Assembly (NCBI GenBank): GCA_964479625.1
Contig: CAYZMS010000041.1
Location: 1 to 25,224, forward strand
Origin: CAYZMS01 sp964479625
Lineage (GTDB): Bacteria; Bacteroidota; Bacteroidia; Chitinophagales; Saprospiraceae
DNA: 25,224 nucleotides
Reading direction: 5' to 3'
Shown: piece after piece, positions 7,772 through 16,433 of the stretch
Layout of the letters: each line of letters opens with the position of its first letter
Numbering within the stretch: the stretch's first letter is position 1
Translations under genes and position numbers: made by a program
The notes under the pieces: model-generated
The model's database searches: none
What the model saw: the letters and a program-made list of their open reading frames with translations, nothing else
Told to the model about the DNA's origin: nothing

Positions 7772-8868
7772 TCATCTTTTGGACAACCCTTGGCCTGAGC
7801 TTGCTGCAATTAGTTTTCTGGCTGAGTTGGGTGGGGCGATTTTCCACCTATCGCAGTCCGGCAAAAAAGGAAAGACAAGCCCTTCCGCCTGTTTCAGTGG
7901 TTATTTGTGCAAGAAATGAAGCTGCTAATTTACGAAGCAACCTGCCCTTGTTGCTAAAACAGGACTATCCCTCCTTCGAAATTTTGATCGTAAATGACGA
8001 TTCTTTTGATGAAACTGAATCCCTGCTTTTGGATTTTAAAAAAAAATATACCAACTTTACTTGCATAAACATTACAGGGAAAAAGTACCCTGGGAAAAAA
8101 GAAGCTTTAAAACGAGGTATCCAAGGTGCCCGTTATCCATTACTCCTTTTAACCGACGCGGATTGTTTTCCCGCGGGATTCCAATGGATCAAGACCATGG
8201 TTTCCCTTCTGGATAATCAAAAAGCAATCGTACTCGGTTACGGCCCTTACACAAAAGAACCCGGCTTCCTCAACCGGTTCATTCGCTTTGAGACTGTTTA
8301 CACTGCCATTCAGTATTTTTCTTTTGCATTTATTGGACTTCCCTATATGGGGGTAGGTCGAAATTTGATGTACCGCAGATCAGTATTCGATCAGGCGGAA
8401 GGTTTTGCGCGCCACGCGCACATAACTTCCGGCGATGATGATCTCCTGGTCAATCAAATGGCAGACCGCGCCAACACGGCTATCATCCTGGATCCAAATT
8501 CATTTGTTTATTCTCCTCCGAAAAGAAGCTGGAGGGCCTACTACTACCAAAAACGCCGGCATCTGACCACCGGAAGAGCTTATCGGCCGCTGCACCAGTG
8601 TTTACTGGGGGCATTAGCTTTAAGTCATTTCGGGCATTACGCAGGGGTGATCACACTACTTGCACTTGGTTTGGGTCCGGCAGCGATTAGCATTTATTCG
8701 GTGCGGCTCGTAGTAGTATGGTTTCAATACCAGCGTATTTTACCAAGGCTAAAGGCTTCCGACCTTTTGGCCTGGGTTCCAATTTTAGACGCCTGTTTTG
8801 TTTTGTATTACTGCCTGTTTGCGCCGGTTTCGATAATCGGAAGCAATCCAAAATCATGGAAGCAGTAG
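7768..8868 (+). CDS. Membrane glycosyltransferase, family 2
   Basis: A 366-residue family 2 glycosyltransferase, acceptor and sugar donor unknown. Residues 1-22 form an N-terminal membrane segment. The GT-A domain starts at about 40 (PPVSVVICARNEAANL), with DD of the nucleotide-binding region in EILIVNDDSFDET and a metal-binding DAD motif at 130-132 (LLTDADCF). GDDDLLVNQMADRA is the likely catalytic-acid and product-release region, followed by a QKRRH element (QxxRW-like). Residues about 275-350 contain two to three more hydrophobic segments. The ATGA overlap with lpxK and the 13-bp overlap with the following sigma factor suggest a single transcript. Placement after lpxK hints at lipopolysaccharide or another envelope glycan, which is inference only. 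Confidence 0.85.
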   Translation: MIIFWTTLGLSLLQLVFWLSWVGRFSTYRSPAKKERQALPPVSVVICARNEAANLRSNLPLLLKQDYPSFEILIVNDDSFDETESLLLDFKKKYTNFTCINITGKKYPGKKEALKRGIQGARYPLLLLTDADCFPAGFQWIKTMVSLLDNQKAIVLGYGPYTKEPGFLNRFIRFETVYTAIQYFSFAFIGLPYMGVGRNLMYRRSVFDQAEGFARHAHITSGDDDLLVNQMADRANTAIILDPNSFVYSPPKRSWRAYYYQKRRHLTTGRAYRPLHQCLLGALALSHFGHYAGVITLLALGLGPAAISIYSVRLVVVWFQYQRILPRLKASDLLAWVPILDACFVLYYCLFAPVSIIGSNPKSWKQ

Positions 8869-9494
8869 TAACAAAGCCAGTAAGACAAACACATCTCCCG
8901 GATGATTATGGCCTGGTGTGCCAGGCTGTTCGGGGCAATCAGCGTGCCTATGCACACCTCATGGACCGGTATAGGGAATCCCTGTATCGAACAGTGTATA
9001 AAATGGTCCCCAACAAGGATGATGCGGAGGATCTGACACTGGAGGCATTTGGTAAGGCCTTTCACCATTTACACCGGTACCGTCCACAGTATGCTTTTAG
9101 CACCTGGTTGTTTCGGATAGCCATAAACAACTGTATTGATTACATTCGAAAAAAACGGCTGCAGGTATTGTCTATCGACGACCCCATAGAAGCCCACAGC
9201 GAACAGGAGTTTAGTAGTAACATTCGCTTCAAGGGATTCAATCCCGAAGAACAGGTCATCCGGTCGCAGCGGCAAAAATTAATGCACCGGTTGATTGGGC
9301 AGTTAAATGATAAATACCGGATAATGATCCAACTGCGGTATTTTGAAGAATACAGCTATGAAGAAATTGCCCACGAGCTTGACCTGCCCCTGGGCACTGT
9401 CAAGGCCCAACTGCACCGGGCCAAGGAGGCCTTATATGAACGTCTTTCTCAACCCGGCGCGAGTGCTTACCTGGAGCACAATCGCCGTAAATAG
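8856..9494 (+). CDS. ECF-type RNA polymerase sigma factor
   Basis: A 212-residue sigma-70 family factor of the extracytoplasmic-function type that directs RNA polymerase to a specific promoter set. Region 2 spans about 32-100: YRESLYRTVYKMVPNKDDAED, LTLEAFGKAF, and STWLFRIAINNCIDYIRK for -10 recognition. Region 4 spans about 148-197, with helix-turn-helix YEEIAHELDLPLGTVKAQLHRAKEAL. Regions 1.1 and 3 are absent. The start at 8856 is chosen over an upstream in-frame ATG at 8718, because the longer version would run 150 bp inside the glycosyltransferase and add nothing sigma-like. It overlaps the glycosyltransferase by 13 bp. No anti-sigma factor gene follows; an intrinsic terminator and a decayed region do. 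Confidence 0.92.
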   Translation: MEAVVTKPVRQTHLPDDYGLVCQAVRGNQRAYAHLMDRYRESLYRTVYKMVPNKDDAEDLTLEAFGKAFHHLHRYRPQYAFSTWLFRIAINNCIDYIRKKRLQVLSIDDPIEAHSEQEFSSNIRFKGFNPEEQVIRSQRQKLMHRLIGQLNDKYRIMIQLRYFEEYSYEEIAHELDLPLGTVKAQLHRAKEALYERLSQPGASAYLEHNRRK

Positions 9495-9528
9495 CCATCA
9501 CCCGCTCATACTATGAAACAGGACAGGG

Positions 9529-9559
9529 ACGGGAGCCTTTTTTCCGGCTCCCGTTTTTT
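9529..9559 (+). terminator. Intrinsic terminator after the sigma factor gene
   Basis: CGGGAGCC (9530-9537) pairs perfectly with GGCTCCCG (9546-9553), leaving an 8-nt loop, and A9529 can pair with T9554. Six consecutive T follow (9554-9559). This GC-rich stem plus U-tract is the clearest rho-independent terminator in the window and closes the lpxK-glycosyltransferase-sigma cluster 35 bp after its last stop. Confidence 0.88.
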
Positions 9560-9612
9560 GGCTGGGGCCCAAAAGATATGACCAGCTGAACCTCGTCCTC
9601 TGCAAGGTCCAG

Positions 9613-9983
9613 ATGAGCAGTTTTACCAGCAATCTGTTATTGGATATTTTGAAGCAACTCGAACCGGATGAATTCGATGAGCCCTGAAGTAAAAGCTGAC
9701 CTGGCCTTCAACGGAACAGCCTGTTACGGATCACTGCTCTTGGCCCGGATGGCAAGGAATACGGGTTGCATCCCGTCATGGCCAGTTTTCAGCGGCTTTT
9801 TGCGGAAGGGATAGCAGCCACTGGATCTATTTTGACCTGGGGCAAACTTACTCCCTGGCTGAAATGCGAATTTTGGATGCAACAGGGAAGACCAACCGCA
9901 CCAAAAAACTTATGAAAGTGGACGGGTGGATACGGCTCTCCTTATTACATTGGCAATTGCACCCCTTCTTTGGTTACATGTAG
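9613..9983 (+). pseudogene. Decayed coding remnant with a discoidin-like (F5/8 type C) fragment
   Basis: The 450-bp gap between the sigma factor and the polyferredoxin gene has no intact gene, but coding-like peptides occur in several plus-strand frames. From 9613 one frame reads MSSFTSNLLLDILKQLEP and stops at 9687. A second, from about 9668, reads VKADLAFNGTACYGS. A third, open from 9693 to the TAG at 9981-9983 with no suitable start, contains SSHWIYFDLGQTYSLAEMRI from about 9813. The pair 'xxLAFNGxA' and 'HWIYFDLGQTYSL' resembles the beginning and middle of discoidin/F5-8C carbohydrate-binding domains. That reading needs at least two frame changes, hence a pseudogene. The last 39 bp overlap the end of the opposite gene. 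The family assignment is tentative and the original function is unknown. Confidence 0.35.
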
Positions 9984-11738
9984 GGTGCGGTAAGTTTGTG
10001 CGCGTTCACTGATGTCATTTGGGGCGTTTTCAAGGCGGAGGACGCCACGTGGGCATACTGCAGAACAAATCCCGCAACCAACACAAGAAGAGCGCACGAT
10101 ATCCTGGCCACGCTGGGCGTACCAACGAACGTCGATACCCATTTCGCAATAGGTGCTGCAGTTGCCGCAGGAAATACACTGACCGCCATTGGTAGTGATC
10201 CGGAAGCGGGACTTAAAGCGCTGGACCAGGCCAAGATAGGCAGCCAAGGGGCAGCCGAAACGACACCAAACCCGGTTGCCCATCAAAGGATAAAAACCGG
10301 TGCCCACCACTCCGGCAAAGGCCGAACCGATCAAGAAGCCGTACCAGCTTCGAACCGAATCGCTATTGAGGAAAAGAACGTTTCGTTGGCCACTGAAGTA
10401 GGAATACAGAACAAGAGCCGTCATGACCACCGCAAAAACCAAAACGCCGTGGATAATCCACCGTTCGAATTTCCAGGCGCGTAAACTTTTATCGGATAAC
10501 TGCCGGTAGGGGTCACCCATGGTCTCTGCAAGACCTCCACAACCACACACCCAGGAGCAGTACCAGCGCTTGCCGAAAAAGTAAGAGAAAACAGGTACGG
10601 CCATCACGATAAGGGCAATGCCCCAGACCAGCATGAACATCCCCAGGGCACCGCTGGAGATGAGGCTGCTAAGGTTGTAGTCGAAAAAGAAGGTATAGTT
10701 TAACGGCCAGATATTTTTAAAATCAAAGTAGGGTTGGTTTAGTCGCACCAACATTTCCGGGATGAGAAAGGCGAAAGCCGTCTGAAAAAACATCACGGAA
10801 CCTGTTCTTACCATTTGATAGCGGTTGTGCCGATATTTAGCGATCATTCGAATACCCATCACCACAACAATGAGTGTATAAAGCAAGCCATACAAAAACC
10901 ATTGGCTGGCCGGGTTTCCACTCAGGGAGCGGCTCAGCGGGTCGGTGATCGTGATCCAACCCGTGATGTGCTGGGGGGCCCAATAAAGCAAAATGTAAAA
11001 TCCGATCAAATACACCCCTGTCAGTACCCCAAGCCAGGCGGTCATCTGGGGGGAAGCGGAGCGAGTGGGCTCCTTTAGCTTATTCCCTTCGTAAAACAGG
11101 ACCAATCCGATGATAAGAGCAGCTACTACTGCACTAACTGCCGGCCAGAACCAGTTGTTGTTCATATAAAAAATCCCGAACAAAAGAACACCCAGTAAAA
11201 TAGCCGATATAAAGAACCTTCGTACGGGTAATTGTAGCCCACGGGTCAAAGAACTATGATAGATATGGTCATTTTTAATACCGGGGATCAGGTTGAACAG
11301 GGGCAGGATATAGAGTAGCCCACCTAATAGGGCGAGGCCGATAGTTCCCAGAAGGAAAAGCAGGGGGTTATTGCTGACCGGACCGAATGCGGCAGCCTTG
11401 GTCGTTTGAAAGACGTAATCCTTGATCTTCCAGTCGCCCAGTTTGAAATCCCACTCGGCAACGCCCTCCGGGATCTCTTCAGCAGCTTGCTCTTCCAGTT
11501 TTTTTTGGGCGGTTTTCAAAGCGGTTTTATAAGCGGGTACAAAGGCGAAACTACTACGGAAGGTCTGGTCAAAAAGCCCCTTTTCCCGGGCTGCATTGGT
11601 GATGGCCTCCCGATGATAGTCATTATCCGCGGTAATAGCCTCCGGCTTGAGCAGGTAGTTATCGATGCCCACAAGCGCTGTAAAAAGGATCAATGCCAGG
11701 GCGAAAAGGAAGATGCCAATATTTTGAATGGTTTGCAT
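9945..11738 (-). CDS. Membrane polyferredoxin (NapH/NosR/CcoG-like 4Fe-4S protein)
   Basis: A 597-residue integral membrane iron-sulfur protein, probably an electron conduit between the membrane and a redox partner. TM1 is about 7-25. Residues about 28-120 form a hydrophilic domain with no motif I recognise; no FMN-attachment motif of the NosR type is visible. About nine further hydrophobic segments follow (125-485). Cysteine motifs are WYCSWVCGCGG (Cys394, 398, 400), WCRFGCP (Cys492, 496, the CX3CP motif of the NapH/NosR family), and two ferredoxin-type clusters: Cys521-524-527-531 and Cys552-555-558-562-P. The first membrane-side motif is CX3CGC rather than the usual CX3CP. It starts 42 bp after the stop of the upstream oxidoreductase gene on the same strand, so the two are probably an operon and functional partners. 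The exact reaction is unknown. Confidence 0.85.
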   Translation of the reverse strand: MQTIQNIGIFLFALALILFTALVGIDNYLLKPEAITADNDYHREAITNAAREKGLFDQTFRSSFAFVPAYKTALKTAQKKLEEQAAEEIPEGVAEWDFKLGDWKIKDYVFQTTKAAAFGPVSNNPLLFLLGTIGLALLGGLLYILPLFNLIPGIKNDHIYHSSLTRGLQLPVRRFFISAILLGVLLFGIFYMNNNWFWPAVSAVVAALIIGLVLFYEGNKLKEPTRSASPQMTAWLGVLTGVYLIGFYILLYWAPQHITGWITITDPLSRSLSGNPASQWFLYGLLYTLIVVVMGIRMIAKYRHNRYQMVRTGSVMFFQTAFAFLIPEMLVRLNQPYFDFKNIWPLNYTFFFDYNLSSLISSGALGMFMLVWGIALIVMAVPVFSYFFGKRWYCSWVCGCGGLAETMGDPYRQLSDKSLRAWKFERWIIHGVLVFAVVMTALVLYSYFSGQRNVLFLNSDSVRSWYGFLIGSAFAGVVGTGFYPLMGNRVWCRFGCPLAAYLGLVQRFKSRFRITTNGGQCISCGNCSTYCEMGIDVRWYAQRGQDIVRSSCVGCGICSAVCPRGVLRLENAPNDISERAQTYRTLHVTKEGVQLPM

Positions 11739-11780
11739 ATGGAAAGTTGCGGGTTTGTTTTAGAATGGTGAAAAATGGGT

Positions 11781-13121
11781 TCAGGCTTGTTGCAGAAATC
11801 GTAAAACGGCCGGCAGGCTGCGCTTTTGACGTAGTTGCAGGTTCTTTCCGGTTTGTACATTGTATTTGGCGACCAATTCCTGTTCGTATTGGGTATAAAA
11901 TTCCGGGTCGAAATTGGCGAGTCCCAGGTTTTGGAGTACTTTTTCGATGGAAGTACCCTTTGCCAGCCAGCGTTCACACACTTCGTGCCGGTATCGAACA
12001 CCCATGAGGTTGAAACCGATGATCCGGCCACTTTCCCGCTCGTATACCAGGCGGATACTTTTTCGACCTTGTGGGTGCTCCCAGTAAAGGCTGGTCCATT
12101 CTTCCGGCATTTTTGCCGGAGCGTCCCCATATATCTGGTATTCGATATCTAGAAATTTGGCGGAATTAAACCAGATACCCGGATCGTATGCGGTAGGGTG
12201 GCCACAAATGGTGTAGGCTACCGTTTCGCCCATCATGCGGCCGGTATACCACACTGCCTCGATAGGTCCACGGCCCGGTTTAGGGTTGCGAACCTGGGCG
12301 CAGTCGCCAATAGCGTAGACGTTCGATATATTGGTTTCGAGTTGCTCATTGACCAGTATTCCCTTTTGGGTTTCCAATGGGCTATCCTTGAGAAACCCAA
12401 TATTGGGGTGTACCCCGGCCGTAAGTCCTACATAACCGCATTCGAGGCGTTCGCCTTCGGAGGTGATTACAGCGCAGGCCTTACCACTACCATCGTCCAC
12501 GATCTCTTTTAGTTCTATGCCTAATCTAAGGTCAATGCCGTGTTCGAGTATGTGCCGGTTGACCATTTCGGATTCTTCTGCAGGAAGCACATTGTTCCAA
12601 TAGCTTTGCTCCCGTACAAGCATGCTTACTGCAATATGACGGGAGTGGAACATTTCGGCCATTTCGATCCCGATCAGGCCGCCACCTACGATCACCGCCC
12701 GCTTCAGGCCGGGGCTTCCGGCCTCCATTGCTTCGAGGTCCTGAAAAGAATACAGGCCTCCCACGCCATTGAGGTCCTGGCCGGGCCAGCCAAACTTATT
12801 GGGCGCTGAGCCGGTAGCCAGGACGAGTTTGTCGTAGTGGATGGCTTCTCCTTCGCTGGTGTGTAAGTTTTGCTGGTCGAAGTCAATACGTTCAATCCAG
12901 GCCCGTTTCAGGTCGATGCGGTTTTCTTTCCAGAACCAGGGTTCGTAAGGTTGGGTGTCCACAAACCGCTGATGGCCCATGTAAATGTACATGAGGGCGG
13001 TTCGGGAAAAAAAGTAATCGGTCTCTCCGGAAATAAGCGTGATCCGGTGGTCACTGAGTTTTCGAATAAAACGAGCAGCAGTGACTCCGCTGATGCCGTT
13101 ACCGAGAATGGCGATATGCAT
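11781..13121 (-). CDS. FAD-dependent pyridine nucleotide-disulfide-type oxidoreductase
   Basis: A 446-residue flavoprotein of the Pyr_redox_2 superfamily. The N-terminal FAD-binding Rossmann motif is GNGISG (7-12). LATGSAP (101-107) is the conserved ATG element, VIVGGGLIGIEMAE (143-156) is the NAD(P)H-binding Rossmann motif, and NVYAIGDCAQV (267-277) binds the flavin ribityl chain. The CxxxxC redox disulfide of glutathione-reductase-type members is absent, which fits NADH oxidase, ferredoxin reductase or nitrite-reductase-domain relatives. The C-terminal about 130 residues form an extra domain that I cannot name. It lies directly upstream of the polyferredoxin and probably feeds it electrons from NAD(P)H (inference from context). 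Divergent from bshA across a 275-bp spacer with no recognisable promoter. Confidence 0.85.
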   Translation of the reverse strand: MHIAILGNGISGVTAARFIRKLSDHRITLISGETDYFFSRTALMYIYMGHQRFVDTQPYEPWFWKENRIDLKRAWIERIDFDQQNLHTSEGEAIHYDKLVLATGSAPNKFGWPGQDLNGVGGLYSFQDLEAMEAGSPGLKRAVIVGGGLIGIEMAEMFHSRHIAVSMLVREQSYWNNVLPAEESEMVNRHILEHGIDLRLGIELKEIVDDGSGKACAVITSEGERLECGYVGLTAGVHPNIGFLKDSPLETQKGILVNEQLETNISNVYAIGDCAQVRNPKPGRGPIEAVWYTGRMMGETVAYTICGHPTAYDPGIWFNSAKFLDIEYQIYGDAPAKMPEEWTSLYWEHPQGRKSIRLVYERESGRIIGFNLMGVRYRHEVCERWLAKGTSIEKVLQNLGLANFDPEFYTQYEQELVAKYNVQTGKNLQLRQKRSLPAVLRFLQQA

Positions 13122-13396
13122 TTGCTGGGTTTTGGTGAAAAGACCGGCAGTTCCCGATCTATTTTAAGGTACGGTAAAAAGTACAAACAGAATAGAAGCC
13201 GGGTTGAAGGTTTAAGAAATCTTTAGCGCTAAAAAATAGCGGGTGTCGCTGACAGGACAATTGCACTCGTCCTCTGGGAAAGGTTAAACTTTTGGCCCAC
13301 GGGGCCGCTGGTCGAATGGTATTAAACTATTTAATGCTCATTTTGTATTTGTTTTTGATTCTTAGCTCTTATTGATCACCTAGTGAGGATGGCCGC

Positions 13397-14530
13397 ATGA
13401 AAATAGGAATTGTTTGTTACCCTACTTACGGAGGTAGTGGCGTGGTTGCTACTGAATTGGGCCTCGGTCTGGCCCGCCGCGGGCATGAAGTTCATTTTGT
13501 GACTTACAAGCGCCCGGCCCGGTTTTCGCATTTTCAGGAAAATGTCTTTTACCACGAAGTAGATACCGAAAATTATCCCCTTTTCGAGTATACACCTTAT
13601 GATACGGCCCTAACCAGTAAACTGGTGGATGTGGTCAAATTCGAAAAACTGGATATCCTCCATGTGCATTATGCCATTCCACATGCTACAGTTGCTTACC
13701 TGGCCAAGAAGATCCTGCTCACCCAAGGAAGGTATGTACCGGTGGTCACTACTCTGCACGGAACGGATATCACCCTGGTTGGAAACAATAAAACCTTCGC
13801 CCCGGTGGTCGAATTTGGCATCAATAAATCAGATGGCGTAACGGCAGTTTCCAATAGCCTGAGGGAACAAACCCTTGAATATTTCAATATTACCCGGGAG
13901 ATCGAAGTGATCTACAATTTTATTGATTTCGACCGTTTCCGACGGGTGAATAAGGATCACTTCAAAAAAGCCATCGCTCCGGAGGGAGAACGGATCTTAA
14001 CGCATGTTTCGAATTTTCGGGCGGTAAAACGCGTGGAGGACGTCGTCCGTATCTTTCATCGGGTTAATCAGGTAATACCCTCCAAATTATTGCTGATCGG
14101 AGATGGCCCTGAGCGCAACAATACCGAACGCCTTTGCCGCAAGCTGGAACTATGCGACCACATTCGATTCCTTGGCAAACAGGATGCTATCGAAGAAATA
14201 CTGGCCATCTCAGACGTATTCCTTATGCCCTCGGCTAATGAAAGCTTTGGCTTGGCGGCACTGGAAGCTATGGCTTGTGAAGTGCCTGTGATCTCTTCGA
14301 ATGCGGGCGGGTTACCAGAGGTAAATGAACACGGCATCACCGGCTTTTTAAGCGAGGTGGGCAATGTGGAAGAAATGGCCCAGCATGCTATCACCATTTT
14401 AGATGATGAGGGAATGCTGAGCCGTTTTCGGGAAAATGCGCTTAAGCAGGCCAAGCGATTTGATATAAGCAATATCCTTCCTCAGTATGAGGCGTATTAT
14501 TCGAGTATTCTAAAAGAGGCGGTTTACTGA
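13397..14530 (+). CDS. bshA: N-acetyl-alpha-D-glucosaminyl L-malate synthase BshA
   Basis: GT4-family glycosyltransferase that joins GlcNAc from UDP-GlcNAc to L-malate, the first step of bacillithiol synthesis, in the cytoplasm. The 377-residue length is typical. The N-terminus MKIGIVCYPTYGGSGVVATELG is the BshA hallmark, with the GGSG loop that contacts substrate. HVHYAIPHA and TTLHGTDITLVG follow, then the C-terminal donor-binding domain with SNFRAVKRVEDVV, LLIGDGPERN and the EX7E motif in ESFGLAALEAMACEVPVISS. Bacillithiol is the main low-molecular-weight thiol in many Bacteroidota. No bshB or bshC gene lies nearby. Its last 7 bp overlap the convergent ABC transporter gene. Confidence 0.95.
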   Translation: MKIGIVCYPTYGGSGVVATELGLGLARRGHEVHFVTYKRPARFSHFQENVFYHEVDTENYPLFEYTPYDTALTSKLVDVVKFEKLDILHVHYAIPHATVAYLAKKILLTQGRYVPVVTTLHGTDITLVGNNKTFAPVVEFGINKSDGVTAVSNSLREQTLEYFNITREIEVIYNFIDFDRFRRVNKDHFKKAIAPEGERILTHVSNFRAVKRVEDVVRIFHRVNQVIPSKLLLIGDGPERNNTERLCRKLELCDHIRFLGKQDAIEEILAISDVFLMPSANESFGLAALEAMACEVPVISSNAGGLPEVNEHGITGFLSEVGNVEEMAQHAITILDDEGMLSRFRENALKQAKRFDISNILPQYEAYYSSILKEAVY

Positions 14531-16305
14531 AGGGCTTCCTCCTGGTGGCGCCACATTTCCTGAAAGTCCGGGCTGCTGATTCGTAAGTCAACAAAACGCC
14601 CTTCATCAACGATCCGCCCGTTCTTCATCACATAAACATAATCGAACAAGGTCAATAGGTGCAGTCGATGCAAGGAAGAAAGCACCGCTTTGCCCTTGAA
14701 TTCTTCGAACAAACGGCGGTAGATCTCCAATTCTGTTTTGGGGTCCACGCTACTCGTGGGCTCATCCAGTAAGATCAGGTCGCTTTCCCGGGCAGCTAAA
14801 ATTCCACGGGCAAGCGCAAGTCGCTGTTTTTGCCCTCCGGATAGATTGACCCCCTTCTCCTGTATCTTTGAATCCAGTCCCTGCGGTAGTTGTTGCAAGA
14901 CCTCCGTAAATCGGGCTACATCACAGACCTCCTGAATGATTTCCCTGGAAAAGGGCAGCCCCAGGGTAATATTGAACTCAATAGTGTTTTCAAAGATTTC
15001 CGGCTCCTGTGGGAAAAGGGTGATATGGTTGGAAAGCAGCTCCAGAGAACCAGCCGTTTTCCCATCCACCTTTACAGTACTTCCCGGCTTACCCTCGTAC
15101 AAGCCGCGCATCAAGGCGAGCAGGGTGCTTTTACCGCTACCGCTGGGACCGATAAGGGCAATTCGTTCTCCCCGATTGATCCGCAGGTATAGGTCATATA
15201 AGCCTGGTTTTTCTATTCTGGTTTCTGCAAGGACCTGGTGCTGGAAGCGGAGGTTCTCCAGCTCAATGGTCTGCCAGGTCTGTGGTAAGCGGAGTTGGTT
15301 TTCCGGCCGGTGTTCGCGTTCATAGGCTTCGAAAATGGTATTGGCTGTTTGAACATCCGTATGTTGTTGAACAATATCGGTGTATAAATAAGCCACATCA
15401 TGGAAAACACTGGTGAATCGGTCTACAAAGCTGACCAGTGTTACCAGCCCGCCTACCAGAAAGACCTCCCCCGGAACATAATTTTGATAGATATAGCCAA
15501 GTAAAATGATAGCGTAAATGAAAACCACTATGGTGTCTACGGTAAACCATTTCCATTCGTTGATCAGTACCTTGCGCTTAAAGGGTGGAAAAACCTGGTC
15601 TACCTTTTTACCAAGCCCTCCTTCCATCTGCCTTTCCAGCCGGAGGGTGATGACGGTAAGAATATTCGAAAGGCTGTCAAAAAGGTTGGCAGAAACCTCG
15701 TGCTCCCGTTCGTTGGTCTCATCAAGTGCTTTTATAAAGGGCTTATCAAACTTCAGAATAGTCCATATCGCCACTGCTCCCAATACGATGGCAATGAGCC
15801 CGAAAAGGGGACTGAAATAGACCATGGCCCCAAAGCTCAAAAGGAATTTTGAAAGAGCATGCAGGTGCCGGAAGCTGTTTTCGAAAAATTTTCGCAAAGC
15901 CTCATAAGCTTTCCGGACCCGGTTGATGGTAGAACCACTGTGGTGATCCTGATGCCATTGGACGGGTAAATGCAGCGTTTTATGATACAACTCCTGAAGG
16001 TAGTTGCGGCTGAGTTGAAAAGCCAGTTTCCTTTCTAACACCCTGCCGTTACCGTGCAAAGCCCAACCTACAAAGTGCAACACCAGGACGGCCCCCACAT
16101 ACATCCAGGCAGACCGGATGATAGAACTACCTTGTAACTGTATCTGATTAATAAATAAGCCCCAAATAATCGGGACAAGCGCATTGAGCAGGTTGTCCAG
16201 GACGAACAGGCTGTAAATGAATAAATAGCGGCCCCTTAATTCCCCGGCGTAGTGCCACCCGGTAAGGAGCATGGAGACGTAGGGGTTTTTAAGGATAGCT
16301 TGCAT
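14524..16305 (-). CDS. ABC exporter half-transporter (fused permease and ATPase)
   Basis: A 593-residue half-transporter that should work as a dimer in the inner membrane; the substrate is unknown. The first about 310 residues hold the six-helix exporter permease domain. The nucleotide-binding domain follows, with Walker A GPSGSGKST (386-394), Q-loop in ITLFPQEPEIFENTI, signature LSGGQKQRLALARG, Walker B LILLDEPTSSVD and H-loop SSLHRL, so it looks catalytically complete. It resembles MsbA-type lipid or multidrug exporters, but sequence alone does not decide the cargo. The gene is convergent with bshA and their stop codons overlap (14524-14530). A 128-bp spacer separates its start from the downstream end of the response regulator gene on the same strand. 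Confidence 0.9.
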   Translation of the reverse strand: MQAILKNPYVSMLLTGWHYAGELRGRYLFIYSLFVLDNLLNALVPIIWGLFINQIQLQGSSIIRSAWMYVGAVLVLHFVGWALHGNGRVLERKLAFQLSRNYLQELYHKTLHLPVQWHQDHHSGSTINRVRKAYEALRKFFENSFRHLHALSKFLLSFGAMVYFSPLFGLIAIVLGAVAIWTILKFDKPFIKALDETNEREHEVSANLFDSLSNILTVITLRLERQMEGGLGKKVDQVFPPFKRKVLINEWKWFTVDTIVVFIYAIILLGYIYQNYVPGEVFLVGGLVTLVSFVDRFTSVFHDVAYLYTDIVQQHTDVQTANTIFEAYEREHRPENQLRLPQTWQTIELENLRFQHQVLAETRIEKPGLYDLYLRINRGERIALIGPSGSGKSTLLALMRGLYEGKPGSTVKVDGKTAGSLELLSNHITLFPQEPEIFENTIEFNITLGLPFSREIIQEVCDVARFTEVLQQLPQGLDSKIQEKGVNLSGGQKQRLALARGILAARESDLILLDEPTSSVDPKTELEIYRRLFEEFKGKAVLSSLHRLHLLTLFDYVYVMKNGRIVDEGRFVDLRISSPDFQEMWRHQEEALQ

Positions 16306-16433
16306 GGGGAAAGAATTTGATTAGATAAATCAGCAAAACACCCCTGCTCGCTCAAAAAGTTCCTTTTTACAAAAATTAAAACTAGAAGGTTTAATAAGGC
16401 CTATGGGGCCAAATCAGGTTGTCGGGACATAAT

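Noticed and set aside
8718..8855. Upstream ATG extending the sigma factor by 46 residues
   Set aside because: The extension lies wholly inside the glycosyltransferase gene in another frame and has no sigma-factor features.
9513..9581. Small 22-codon frame starting ATGAAACAG just after the sigma gene
   Set aside because: It runs through the stem-loop and U-tract of the terminator and has no supporting feature; probably chance.
9996..10484. 162-codon plus-strand frame opposite the polyferredoxin gene
   Set aside because: Antisense shadow of the Cys-rich 3' part of a well-supported gene.
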